Shown here piece after piece: positions 15,086 through 23,955 of a stretch of DNA of 26,736 nt (positions within the stretch are counted from its first letter, which is position 1; every line of letters starts with the position of its first letter). The stretch spans positions 1-26,736 of the forward strand of contig JANPBU010000055.1 in NCBI GenBank assembly GCA_031430595.1. The letters run 5' to 3'. The translations under genes were made by a program, and so were the position numbers. The DNA comes from JANNBN01 sp031430595. GTDB lineage: Bacteria > Actinomycetota > Acidimicrobiia > Acidimicrobiales > JANYDT01. The notes under the pieces are model-generated. The model did not search any database and was not told the origin of the DNA. It worked only from the letters and a program-made list of their open reading frames with translations.

Positions 15086-16369
15086 ATGCGCCGCCGCGTT
15101 CTTGTCGCCATCATGACGGTCACCACAATCGTTGTGCTTCTCTTCGCAGTCCCACTCGGATTTGTTCTCGAACGCTTGCTTGACGAACGCTCCGTGTTCG
15201 CCCTCGAACATCGCGTCGACCTAGTTGCACGCAACATCGACCTCACCGACACAACTGATCTGCCGGACGCATCCGAATTTCCGATTGGACCGGAACAATT
15301 CGCGCTCTATGACCCAAAAGGAGCCCGAATTACCGGCGAGGGACCTGACAAAATCGCAGTCGCTGACTTTGAGGCTGATCTACAAAACCGGACAAGGGAA
15401 ATGGGGCCGAATCTCGTCAGCACACTTCCTGTCATGTCGGGCGAAACATTGCTCGGTTACGTTCGGGGCCAACGTTCCCTCGCAACTATCGACGCTGCGA
15501 CGAAGCAAGCGTTCGCTCTCCTCATTTCTGGTATTCTATGTGTACTTGTTATTGGTTGGCTGATCGCTCGCCGTCTCGCTCGCACAATCGCGGTCTCAAC
15601 ACAAGTTCTGCGTGGCGCAGCGGTGCGCCTTGGAGATGGGGACTTCATCACCGAAGCACCCACCACGGGCATTATGGAACTCGACGAAGTCAGCCGTGCT
15701 CTTGCAACGACCGCCCACCAACTCGGTGAACTCATCGACCGCGAACAGGCCTTCAGCGCTGATGTCTCACATCAACTACGCACACCAATCGCCGGCCTGC
15801 GCACCGCATTGGAAACCGAACTTGCCTTTCCCCGAGACGACCACCAAACCATCGTTCGCGAATCACTCGAAGACGTTGAGCGGTTTGAACAAACTGTCAA
15901 CGACATTCTTGCCTTCGCCCGAAGCGAACGTAACTCCTCGGCGACAACAGTCGACGTTACGGAAGCGGTCCGCGACATCCACCACCGGTGGTCATCGAAA
16001 TTCGTATCCGTTGGAAGATCGCTCACCTTCGATTCGGGTACCGCGCACTTCCATGCGATCGGCAACCAACAACTTTTCAGTCAAGCCCTCGACGCACTTG
16101 TCGACAACGCTCTCAAACACGGCGCCGGACCAACCACACTTAGCGTCGAAGCCGATGATTGCGCCGTTACGATTCAAGTACGCAACTCTCAGACTGCCGG
16201 TCGGGCAACGGAACTTGATGCTGACCTAGCCGGAGGGCCCGGCAATTCCGCCACTACCGGCCTCGGTCTTGCTCTCTGCCGCCGCCTCGTCAACGCCCAA
16301 AATGGCCGACTTCTTGTTGAACTTCATCAGCCCAACCCAACTGTGCGGATCGTTCTCCTTCAGGTGTGA
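15086..16369 (+). CDS. Sensor histidine kinase (HAMP, HisKA, HATPase)
   Basis: A 427-residue membrane kinase. Helix 1 is at about 9-29 and helix 2 at about 143-163, enclosing an extracytoplasmic sensor of about 110 residues. A HAMP linker follows, then the dimerisation helix with phospho-acceptor His229 in FSADVSHQLRTPIAG, then the ATPase with N-box Asn341 (DALVDNALKHG) and TGLGLALCRRLVNAQNG. It partners the regulator 12 bp upstream. Stimulus unknown; the transporter neighbourhood suggests an envelope or antibiotic signal. Thirty bases of its 3' part recur just after the stop. Confidence 0.9.
   Translation: MRRRVLVAIMTVTTIVVLLFAVPLGFVLERLLDERSVFALEHRVDLVARNIDLTDTTDLPDASEFPIGPEQFALYDPKGARITGEGPDKIAVADFEADLQNRTREMGPNLVSTLPVMSGETLLGYVRGQRSLATIDAATKQAFALLISGILCVLVIGWLIARRLARTIAVSTQVLRGAAVRLGDGDFITEAPTTGIMELDEVSRALATTAHQLGELIDREQAFSADVSHQLRTPIAGLRTALETELAFPRDDHQTIVRESLEDVERFEQTVNDILAFARSERNSSATTVDVTEAVRDIHHRWSSKFVSVGRSLTFDSGTAHFHAIGNQQLFSQALDALVDNALKHGAGPTTLSVEADDCAVTIQVRNSQTAGRATELDADLAGGPGNSATTGLGLALCRRLVNAQNGRLLVELHQPNPTVRIVLLQV
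16196..16225 (+). repeat. Direct repeat copy A, inside the kinase gene
   Basis: Thirty bases starting gccggtcgggcaacgg match 16380-16409 at 28 of 30 positions. Confidence 0.85.
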
Positions 16370-16379
16370 CGCTTCAGCC

Positions 16380-16409
16380 GCCGGTCAGGCAACGGAACTT
16401 CATGCTGAC
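16380..16409 (+). repeat. Direct repeat copy B, after the kinase stop
   Basis: Thirty bases starting gccggtcaggcaacgg, a near copy of 16196-16225 placed 11 bp after the kinase gene, 184 bp from copy A. The rest of the intervening unit is not repeated, so this is what is left of a small duplication. Confidence 0.85.
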
Positions 16410-16554
16410 GCACAGACCTTTTCGCGATGCACGTGTTAGGTGTCGAGCAGGTATGCGAGGATGCCCGCTGGGGCCGCCCAAGCTTGCTCGTCGTTGACGT
16501 CGAGCACGTTGGCCGGGGTTTTGCATCACGTTCTCATCAGTAAGGATTTGAGAT

Positions 16555-16650
16555 ACGTCGAAGCAGAATCAGTACACACGGGAGTTCCGGGAGAAGGCCG
16601 TTCGGTTTGTGTTTGAGTCGATTGAACCGGAAGAGACTCGTGCTGAAGTG
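16555..16650 (+). pseudogene. IS3-type transposase OrfA N-terminal remnant
   Basis: The frame reads (T)SKQNQYTREFREKAVRFVF and then ESIEPEETRAE, the usual OrfA opening of IS3-like elements. The residue in the start position is ACG at 16555-16557 where ATG would be expected. It differs from the OrfA of the intact IS3 element at 854-2209. No OrfB or inverted repeat is visible, so it is a relic of another element. Confidence 0.5.
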
Positions 16651-16750
16651 TCGCCGGTTGGCATCAAAAATGTCGTCGACGTCGATAATCTGAAAAGGAC
16701 TTGCCGGGTCGCTCAACAGTGCGCATAGCATCGAAAGGTCGAAACGTGGC

Positions 16751-16779
16751 CAGTCCGGCCGGGTGACCCGGCCGGACTG
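16751..16779 (-). terminator. Strong hairpin, likely terminator of the minus-strand ABC operon
   Basis: CAGTCCGGCCGGG-TGA-CCCGGCCGGACTG: perfect 13-bp arms with a 3-base loop, 19 bp past the permease stop at 16798. No U-tract follows on the minus strand, a common state in actinobacteria. It might also stop transcripts from the plus-strand kinase gene. Confidence 0.65.
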
Positions 16780-16797
16780 ATCGAGCACTTGAGAGTG

Positions 16798-19365
16798 TTA
16801 GGCCGTGGCGATGGCCTCGAGGATGTCGATGCGGGCGGCACGTCGAGCGGGTAGGAGTGCCGCAGCGATTCCGGCAAATACGGCAATCACCGTGATGATA
16901 GTAAGCGAACCGAGCGGGATGGAAAGTCGATCGATTCCGTGGTTGGCCATGGCGCGGACGAAAGCCCAGCCGAGGAAGGTGCCAAGGAATAATCCCAAAA
17001 GCGATCCGAACAGGGCGATCATGGCTGATTCCCAGCGGACTGATGAACGGACTTGTGAACGGCTCATTCCAACGGCTCGTAGCAATCCCAATTCCCGTTT
17101 GCGTTCGTGGATTGCTAGGGCCAAAGTGTTGGCTATGCCGAGCAAGGCGATAAGCACGGCCAGTCCGAGGAGGGCGTACATCAGCGTAAGGATGGTGTTG
17201 ATGTTGCCGGTTTGTTGAGTAATGAATCCTTCTGCCGTGAGTACTTTCGCGGTAGGAAACGTTTTCGCCGCATTAATCACCTCGTCTAAGGAATCGGCGT
17301 CGACATAGATCCGCGAGTCGAGTTTCACCGGAAGGTTCTCGTCGAATGCTGTGAGGTCGACGAACTGGTTTCCGAAAAAGTCCGCAGTTTTGTCGTAGAT
17401 GCTGCGCACGATAAATGTCGCTTTCCCCGATGGGAAGGTGACGATTCGTTGGTCACCCAGTTTCGGTCGGTGAGGTCCGGTTCCTGCCTTCACCGCAATC
17501 CCGTTGTTTCCAAGATGGGTGATGTCGCCGGTCACGTTTCCGAGGTCAAACAGCGTGCCGAGTGTTTCTGTATCGTAGGCGTTGAGAATGTTTGGTGACC
17601 CGTTGATGTTGACTGCAGCGTTGCGTTGCTCGGTGACGGCGCGAACCCCAGGCAGAGTTTTGACCGTCGCAGCCAACTGTGGGCTGAGCCCGCTGGAGCT
17701 ATCAACAGCCCCAGAGTCAATGACGGTGGTGCCCTTGAAATCGCGGCGGAAATTTCCTGAACCCGACGCCTTTAGTGATCCGGCAAAAATCGTCAGGAAG
17801 CTAACGAGGCCGACACCAATCATGAGCGATGATGCAGTTCGAGCGGTTCGTTGTGGGTTCCGCATGGCATTTTGACGGGCGACGACTCCGGGAGTTCCGC
17901 GAAGCTTCGCTATCGGTCTACCCAACGCCGAAGCTACCGGTCGAGCAAGTACAGGGCCGAGTATTACCACGGCAAGGAAGAACATGACTGCGCCTGCTCC
18001 TACGATCTTGATGTTCGAGGCGAATAGCCCAACAACGGCGAGTGCTGTTGCGGCAGCACCGGTCGCCAGTCTTTTCATCGATACCCCAGAGCGATCCTGC
18101 GCGACGTCACGCAACGCAGCGATTGGGGCAACCTTTGATGCTCGCCTTGCTGGCATTACAGCCGAGATCATGGTGATCACAAACCCAACAGCGATCGAAA
18201 TCAATACGGTGGTGAAGGTGATGGCAAGACTATCCAAAGGAAGATCGACACCAAGTGCGCTTAGTAAAAGCTGAAGTCCTTTGGCTACGCCCATCCCGGC
18301 CACAACCCCGACCGCCGATGCAACAAGCCCCGTCACTGCGGCTTCAGCAAGAATGGCAAGTCTTACTTGGCGGCCCGTTGCACCGACAGCCCGCAATAGG
18401 GCCATTTCTTTCGTTCGTTGAGAAACGATGATTGAGAACGTGTTGTTGATGATGAACGCTCCAACGAAGAGTGCGATCAGGGCGAAGATGGTGAGAAACA
18501 TTCCGAACTGGGCGATGTCTTGGTTGATCTGATGCTGATGTTCTTTGGTCAGCGTTGCCCCGGAGATGACTTCGATCGGGGTGCGAGGCTGAAGCTTCAC
18601 CGGTACTACCGCTGCAACAAAGTCTTCCCACCACGACGGGAGGTTTGTCGTTCGTATGACCGGGGCGAGGCGGGCAACCAAGGCGTCGGGTGAAACTCCG
18701 GGTTGGGCGGTGACCGCGATGGCGTCGACTTCACCGGGAGTATTGAGAACGGCTTGGGCAGTTTCGTCGTCGAACAGAACGACCGATAGTGCCCCCGGTG
18801 TATCGACGTTTCCGAATCGGGTTACACCGACGATGGTGACGGCGCGAGGTTCTCCCGACGACAGCAAAGTCGTTTGATCACCGATCTGGAGTTTTGCAAC
18901 CTTCGCTGAATGTTTATCAATGGCAACTTCGTTGGGTCCGTTTGGGGCCCGACCAGAGCTCAGGGTAAACGGGTTCAGCTTTGGGATGGTCACCCAGTTC
19001 ATGCCGAGGAGCCCGGTGCCGGGTGTGCCGACGGCCTTTCCGGATTTATCGAGGATCTGGGCGTAACCCGATACTGCGATGCTGACCTGGTCAACACCGT
19101 CAACGCTGCGGATGAGATCGGCCAAGGAGGCGTCGATAGGTTGTGCGGTCTGTCCGTAGCCAAGTTCGAGTGCACTGGAAGATCGAATGTACGCATCGGT
19201 TCCCGCATCAGCCTTGGCCAATACATCGTTCAGCGTGCCTTTGATGGTGTCAGTGAGAATGAGTGTTCCGGCCAGGAACGCAACGCCAAGGACAATGGCG
19301 GCCGAGGTAGCGAGAAGACGAATTTTGTTGGCAGCGAGCTGCTTCATCGTAAGTGTGAATATCAT
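16798..19365 (-). CDS. FtsX/MacB-type ABC transporter permease
   Basis: An 855-residue permease with two FtsX modules. Helix 1 is near residues 13-35, followed by a large extracytoplasmic MacB-like domain (about 40-280). The first three-helix FtsX block is at about 285-420 (GAFIINNTFSIIVSQRTKEMALLRAVGATGRQV region), a linker with two helices lies near 435-475, a second external domain at about 500-730, and the last FtsX block at 735-850 (ERKRELGLLRAVGMSRSQV, ending LLPARRAARIDILEAIA). It works with the ATPase encoded 5 bp upstream; GGAGG overlapping that gene's end serves as its ribosome-binding site. Export of peptides, lipids or drugs is the usual role; the cargo is unknown. Confidence 0.9.
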   Translation of the reverse strand: MIFTLTMKQLAANKIRLLATSAAIVLGVAFLAGTLILTDTIKGTLNDVLAKADAGTDAYIRSSSALELGYGQTAQPIDASLADLIRSVDGVDQVSIAVSGYAQILDKSGKAVGTPGTGLLGMNWVTIPKLNPFTLSSGRAPNGPNEVAIDKHSAKVAKLQIGDQTTLLSSGEPRAVTIVGVTRFGNVDTPGALSVVLFDDETAQAVLNTPGEVDAIAVTAQPGVSPDALVARLAPVIRTTNLPSWWEDFVAAVVPVKLQPRTPIEVISGATLTKEHQHQINQDIAQFGMFLTIFALIALFVGAFIINNTFSIIVSQRTKEMALLRAVGATGRQVRLAILAEAAVTGLVASAVGVVAGMGVAKGLQLLLSALGVDLPLDSLAITFTTVLISIAVGFVITMISAVMPARRASKVAPIAALRDVAQDRSGVSMKRLATGAAATALAVVGLFASNIKIVGAGAVMFFLAVVILGPVLARPVASALGRPIAKLRGTPGVVARQNAMRNPQRTARTASSLMIGVGLVSFLTIFAGSLKASGSGNFRRDFKGTTVIDSGAVDSSSGLSPQLAATVKTLPGVRAVTEQRNAAVNINGSPNILNAYDTETLGTLFDLGNVTGDITHLGNNGIAVKAGTGPHRPKLGDQRIVTFPSGKATFIVRSIYDKTADFFGNQFVDLTAFDENLPVKLDSRIYVDADSLDEVINAAKTFPTAKVLTAEGFITQQTGNINTILTLMYALLGLAVLIALLGIANTLALAIHERKRELGLLRAVGMSRSQVRSSVRWESAMIALFGSLLGLFLGTFLGWAFVRAMANHGIDRLSIPLGSLTIITVIAVFAGIAAALLPARRAARIDILEAIATA

Positions 19366-19370
19366 GGCGG

Positions 19371-20165
19371 TCAGCCTCCAAAAGTTTGCATGCGGGCAAG
19401 GACAGTTACTGCAGTGGGATCGGCGAGGTCATCAACGACTCGTCCATCGGCGAGAAACACAGCGCGATCGGCGTATGCGGCCGCGGTTGGATCATGGGTG
19501 ACCATCACGACGGTCTGGCCGAGTTCGCGCACGGCGTTACGGAGAAAGGTGAGAATTTCGGCTCCGGCGCGGGAGTCAAGGTTGCCGGTTGGTTCGTCGG
19601 CGAAGATAATTTCGGGCTTCGATGCAAGAGCTCGGGCAACGGCAACTCGTTGTTGCTGACCGCCTGATAGTTCCGATGGACGGTGCTTGAGACGGGCACG
19701 CAAACCAACGGTGTCAACCACATGATCAAGCCATTCCTGATCGGGTTTGCGCCCGGCAAGTGACATGGGCAGAGTGATGTTTTCCAGTGCGTTCAACGTG
19801 GGGATGAGGTTGAACGACTGAAACACAAACCCAATTCGATCCCGGCGTAACAGGGTAAGTTCCTTTTCTCGCAAGTCACCAAGATCGACATCACCGATGC
19901 GGATCGATCCTGAACTCAGCGTGTCGAGCCCGGCGAGGCAATGCAGCAACGTTGATTTTCCGGAACCTGACGGTCCCATCATCGCGGTGAACCTCCCCGC
20001 TTCGAAGGTGATGCTTACGCCATCGAGGGCGTGCACGACGGCATCGCTCGTTCCATAGGTCTTGGTGGCCTTGGTCGCTGACGCAGCAACCCGGCGCAGG
20101 ATCACCGTTGCAGTTTCTTGTGTGGCGAAGGGGTTCAGTGGGGTAAGGACATTTGAATGAGTCAT
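19371..20165 (-). CDS. ABC transporter ATP-binding protein, LolD/MacB type
   Basis: ATPase of about 264 residues paired with the FtsX permease. Walker A is GPSGSGKS (64-71); the Q-loop VFQSFNLIPTLNALEN, signature LSGGQQQRVAVARAL and Walker B IIFADEPTGNLDS are complete and typical of the MacB/LolD group, whose ATP hydrolysis drives conformational change of FtsX permeases. ATG 20165 (MTHSNVLT) is preferred. The frame stays open to 20342, but those residues have no family character and no start there has a good ribosome-binding site. The first 30-40 residues are a variable leader. The MFS gene lies upstream on the same strand, 195 bp away. Confidence 0.85.
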   Translation of the reverse strand: MTHSNVLTPLNPFATQETATVILRRVAASATKATKTYGTSDAVVHALDGVSITFEAGRFTAMMGPSGSGKSTLLHCLAGLDTLSSGSIRIGDVDLGDLREKELTLLRRDRIGFVFQSFNLIPTLNALENITLPMSLAGRKPDQEWLDHVVDTVGLRARLKHRPSELSGGQQQRVAVARALASKPEIIFADEPTGNLDSRAGAEILTFLRNAVRELGQTVVMVTHDPTAAAYADRAVFLADGRVVDDLADPTAVTVLARMQTFGG

Positions 20166-20360
20166 GGAACCACGATGCGCCTGTTCTCGCCAAACCGCAT
20201 CGGGCCAGCGCTGGTCGAAAAGCCTGCGCCGAGTTGAAACAATCGTTTGGTATTTCATCCTGCCGATGCAGCTGCATGTCATCCTGTGGGCCGATTGAAA
20301 TTCCTTTGGATCACTCGCGGTTTCGGTCAAACACCGATCCACGAACAGAAGCGAGCACGT

Positions 20361-21656
20361 TTATGCCGCAACCTGATTTTGCGATGGTCGGCCGATGACG
20401 GCGGCGGCGCAAAGAAGCGCGGATATTCCTCCGAGCACGAAGGGCACACGTGGCGAGGAAACTTGAATAACCCAACCCATGAGAAGCGCACCGATGGGGG
20501 TAGTGCCGAACCAAGCCATTTGGTGCAACGCCATGACCCGGCCTTGCATTGATGGTTCGGTTGCTTGTTGCAGGACCACCGTATTAACCGACTGGAACGA
20601 TGCCGAAGCGAACCCGACGAAGATGCTCACAGCAACGAACGACCAAAAACCCGGGGCGATCGACAGGGCGAGACAAGTTGCGCCTAATCCGGCGACAGCG
20701 ATTGCCAAGGTTCGGCGTGAATCCGGCTTCACTCCTGCGATGTAAATGCCGCCAAGGATCGAGCCAATAGCGCTCACGCTCATTGCTGTTCCAACTGATC
20801 CAGCACCAAGATGAAATCCGAATCGGACCATCGACGGGAAAGTGGTTTGGAAGTTGTACGCCACGGTGCCGACAACCGTCATAACGAGCAGTGGACGGGC
20901 GACGTCGGGATGTGTGCGTACATACGCGAGACCTTCACGCAGTTTTCCTTTCGTACGCCCGATAAGTGGTCGCTCCACCAGCTCAGTCGACCGAAGTATT
21001 GTAAGCGCGCCTATTACAATAAGGTACGATGCAGCGTTGACATAAAAACACGCTTCAACCCCTACAGTTCCGATAAGCGCACCGGCGAGAGCTGGCCCAA
21101 TCAGCCGTGACACCGATGCAATGGTGCTGTTGGCGGCAACAGCGTTTGGAAGCAGACTGGGCCCGACAAGTTGAAATACGATGGCCTGCATAACCGGACG
21201 TTCAACTGCAAGTACGACACCAAACAACAACGACAGCCCGTAAATCCACCAAATTGTTGTGTGGCCGGTGCCGACCACCACAGCGAACGTCAATGCCAGC
21301 ACACCCGACACGGTCGATGTTGCGAGAAGTAAACGCCGATTGTTGAACTTGTCGGCCACAACGCCAGTAAGCGCGCCGAGGAGCAACAGCGGCAGGAACT
21401 GCAAAGCCGTCGCAAAGCCGAGTTGGTCGCTGCGGTTGTTGAGTTCAAGTACAAGCCAAGCAACGGCCAAGGATTGCGTCCACGAACCAACGCTTGAGAT
21501 GGTCTGCCCGATGAAATACAGGCGGAAGTTTCGGTTTTCGAACGCGGCAAATCGGTTGTTCGACGTTTTAGGTTTGGAACCTGGTACTTCACTGTTCATA
21601 AGTGGCAACGTGATGCTTGAGGGCGCGGGCGGGATGAGAGTCGTGTTTCTGATCAT
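20361..21656 (-). CDS. MFS transporter (MFS_3 / EntS-like exporter)
   Basis: A 431-residue transporter with about 12 helices. It opens with FENRNFRLYFIGQTISSVGSW, typical of the EntS-like branch (exporters of siderophores and macrolides). The loop ADKFNNRRLLLAT is motif A, and FGVVLAVERPVMQAIVFQLV is the usual motif after helix 4. The second half has GRVMALHQMAWFGTTPIGAL. Start could be ATG 21656 or ATG 21599; the first 19 residues are not conserved and neither has a convincing ribosome-binding site. It sits between the FtsX ABC system and the divergent NarL-type kinase, so it may be part of the same resistance-like locus. Confidence 0.85.
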   Translation of the reverse strand: MIRNTTLIPPAPSSITLPLMNSEVPGSKPKTSNNRFAAFENRNFRLYFIGQTISSVGSWTQSLAVAWLVLELNNRSDQLGFATALQFLPLLLLGALTGVVADKFNNRRLLLATSTVSGVLALTFAVVVGTGHTTIWWIYGLSLLFGVVLAVERPVMQAIVFQLVGPSLLPNAVAANSTIASVSRLIGPALAGALIGTVGVEACFYVNAASYLIVIGALTILRSTELVERPLIGRTKGKLREGLAYVRTHPDVARPLLVMTVVGTVAYNFQTTFPSMVRFGFHLGAGSVGTAMSVSAIGSILGGIYIAGVKPDSRRTLAIAVAGLGATCLALSIAPGFWSFVAVSIFVGFASASFQSVNTVVLQQATEPSMQGRVMALHQMAWFGTTPIGALLMGWVIQVSSPRVPFVLGGISALLCAAAVIGRPSQNQVAA

Positions 21657-21819
21657 GCCATCTACGATTGGGCTTCCAGCAGACGTAGCGCATCGGTCGG
21701 GCGTTGGTCGTCAGTTGTTTGCGGATACTTGATTTGCCCGATCGATCGGCCGGCAGGTGCACAAGCATCTCAGCCTGTGGGCCGATGCGCAGACCGCGAC
21801 AACGAGTTACGGTCATGCC

Positions 21820-23955
21820 ATGGGAATGCTGCGAGGTCTCCAGCGAGGTCCCCAGCGCGATCTTCAGCGTCGTCTCCGACACGACGTTCGCTCGCATCTC
21901 TGGGACTACGCCGTTGGCGGCGCGATGGTTGTAGTTGCATTCGTCGCCCTCGGCACTCGTATTGATGTTCAAGACACTGACGCCTATCGCTTTAACCGAG
22001 ACACGTGGTGGAGCTGGCTGCTCACGATTGGCGTATGCGCAACGCTCATTGGGAGACGCCGATGGCCACTGCGAACCTTCGCATTCGGTCTTGCCCTCGC
22101 ACTCCCACTGCTGCTCGGTCGACATCGGGACAGCATCGCTTTCTTTGCCATCGTGATCGCTTTTTTTAGCGTTGCGACGTACACGCCACTTCGATCGGCC
22201 TGCCGCGCCATTGGAATGATTGCCGTTTTCTACGCCGTGTTGATCGGTACCGGAACGATGATCCTTCCCTCGGCCTCATTTGTCGGCCCCTTCTTACTCA
22301 TAACGGCCTTTACCCTTGGTGTGATGCTTCGTGGCAGTCGCACTCGACAACAGCACGACGTCGACGCAGCGATTGCACGGGGCCTGGCAGCAGTCGAAAC
22401 CGCCGACCTTCAGGCAGCCAACGAGCGACTTCGTATGGCCCAAGAACTGCACGATGTTGTCGCCCATTCGTTGAGTGTGATCGCCGTTCAAGCCGGTATC
22501 GGCGTTCATCTCATCGATCGTGAACCGGCCGAAGCTGGTAAGGCACTAGACGCGATCCGTTCCGTTAGTCATACGACCGCCGACGAACTCACTCGTCTCG
22601 TTGCCGTACTCCGCAATGGCACCTCAGATGCGGGCAGCCAAACACCCACCATCCACGATTTAACGACACTTATCGACCGAACACGCAGCACCGGTCTACC
22701 AATAACGTTCACCGTCAACGGAAACCTCGACTCTGTACCGGGTGGCGTTTCACGAGCGGCCTATCGAATCGTGCAAGAAGCCTTAACCAACGTCGTTCGT
22801 CACGCCGGACGGGCGAAGGTAACGGTGACGGCCAACCCAACCGACGAAGGTATCGACCTATGCATTGATGACAATGGACATGGCATAACCGCTGCGGAAT
22901 CCGTCGCGCACACTGGCGGTCACGGCCTCATCGGAATGGCTGAACGAGCAAAAATGTATGGCGGCACGGTCAGGTCAGGACCAAGGCCCGGTGGCGGATT
23001 TCGGGTGCAGGCGTCACTGCCGTACTTTGCAAACCCAATCACGAACGCCATGTCGAACGCGATGCCGAACGCGATGCCGAACGCCGGGTCCAGCGCCGAG
23101 ATCGCAACGGCTAACCACAGGTCGACCACAGTAGAACCTTCGAAACCAAACCACCCGCTACCTACTTGGGTGTTGGACGTTCTACTTGCTGCATTTTTCG
23201 CCGGGCTCGCTGCTCTTCAAATCATTGCGGAAAAACCCAAGGTCGGCGGTCCCGTGTTCACTCCTACAAATCTTTGGGCGTGGTCGCTCAAAATTGCATG
23301 CTGCGCGATGCTGGTACTTCGACGACGGCAACCAACTGCCATGTATGTATGCATATGGGTACTCGGCCTGGCGTTAGCAATCGGCGACTACGAAGTTGGT
23401 GTAGTCACATTCGTCTTGTTCATCGGCATGTACTCCGTTGGCAGCTACGCACCAACCCGCCGGCTCATCGTGGCACTCGTAGGTACCTATATCGGAGTCG
23501 CGATCCTCGCCTGGTCGAAACCTCCTGACCTGACTACTGCAGGTTCCGTTTGGATCGGTTTTCTGTTTACCGCTGCCGCTATTGCGGGTTACGCAGTTCG
23601 AATTGATCGCGATCGTCGCACGACTGATTTGACCGAACGAGAGGATGCCGTCGAGGCCCAAGCCCGACACGCCGGGCTCATCATCACCACCGAGCGACTC
23701 CGTATCGCCGATGAACTCAACACCGTAATCACCCGCTCCATCCACAACATCGCCAACGAGGCAGGAACAGGTTCACAGATGATCGAAACCGACCCCATAG
23801 CTGCCCGACACGCCCTCGAAGCTATTTCGCTCAGTAGTCGCGACGCCCTTAACGAACTACGACGACTGCTTAAACGCATACGCACTCAGAACGAATCTGC
23901 CGTGTACGCACCCATCACCTCAACCGTCGACGTGACAGCAAAAGAGACAACATGA
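21820..23955 (+). CDS. Tandem-fused NarL-type sensor histidine kinase with degenerate second half
   Basis: A 711-residue protein made of two kinase-like units. Unit 1: membrane helices at about 31-170, DHp helix with phospho-acceptor His211 (QELHDVVAHSLSV), and an ATPase with QEALTNVVRHA (319-329), DDNGHGI (350-356) and GGHGLIGMAERA. After a short repeated linker (NAMSNAMPNAMPNAG), unit 2 has a second set of helices (about 450-592) and a second DHp-like helix (613-688) that aligns with the first (ERLRIADELNTVITRSIHNI), but Asn634 replaces the His and no ATPase follows. The start at 21820 is the first ATG; GTG 21757 is possible. It overlaps the regulator gene by ATGA. Unit 2 may tune dimerisation or add a second sensor. 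Confidence 0.85.
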   Translation: MGMLRGLQRGPQRDLQRRLRHDVRSHLWDYAVGGAMVVVAFVALGTRIDVQDTDAYRFNRDTWWSWLLTIGVCATLIGRRRWPLRTFAFGLALALPLLLGRHRDSIAFFAIVIAFFSVATYTPLRSACRAIGMIAVFYAVLIGTGTMILPSASFVGPFLLITAFTLGVMLRGSRTRQQHDVDAAIARGLAAVETADLQAANERLRMAQELHDVVAHSLSVIAVQAGIGVHLIDREPAEAGKALDAIRSVSHTTADELTRLVAVLRNGTSDAGSQTPTIHDLTTLIDRTRSTGLPITFTVNGNLDSVPGGVSRAAYRIVQEALTNVVRHAGRAKVTVTANPTDEGIDLCIDDNGHGITAAESVAHTGGHGLIGMAERAKMYGGTVRSGPRPGGGFRVQASLPYFANPITNAMSNAMPNAMPNAGSSAEIATANHRSTTVEPSKPNHPLPTWVLDVLLAAFFAGLAALQIIAEKPKVGGPVFTPTNLWAWSLKIACCAMLVLRRRQPTAMYVCIWVLGLALAIGDYEVGVVTFVLFIGMYSVGSYAPTRRLIVALVGTYIGVAILAWSKPPDLTTAGSVWIGFLFTAAAIAGYAVRIDRDRRTTDLTEREDAVEAQARHAGLIITTERLRIADELNTVITRSIHNIANEAGTGSQMIETDPIAARHALEAISLSSRDALNELRRLLKRIRTQNESAVYAPITSTVDVTAKETT
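23044..23087 (+). repeat. 12-bp tandem repeat coding the kinase linker
   Basis: Three and a half units of aacgcgatgccg (first unit aacgccatgtcg) encode Asn-Ala-Met-Pro/Ser. They lie exactly at the junction between the two kinase units. Confidence 0.85.

Larger units (their letters stand above)
16370..16797. other. Scar region between two gene blocks
   Basis: No intact gene is present. It holds, in order: the direct repeat copy B; a short minus-strand tail at about 16436-16512 that reads ANVLDVNDEQAWAAPAGILA and ends in TAA, looking like the end of a lost gene; a transposase OrfA remnant on the plus strand (about 16555-16650); and the hairpin at 16751-16779. The mix suggests past insertion and deletion. 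Confidence 0.55.

Noticed and set aside
16537..16788. Minus-strand 83-residue frame in the scar region
   Set aside because: It crosses the transposase remnant and the hairpin, and shows no recognisable domain.
23044..23087. CRISPR-like or satellite repeat
   Set aside because: It is a short in-frame 12-bp repeat inside a coding sequence without spacers.
23592..23885. Minus-strand frames rich in Ser and Arg opposite the kinase and other genes
   Set aside because: They are antisense shadows caused by codon usage of the real genes and show no domain or ribosome-binding site.
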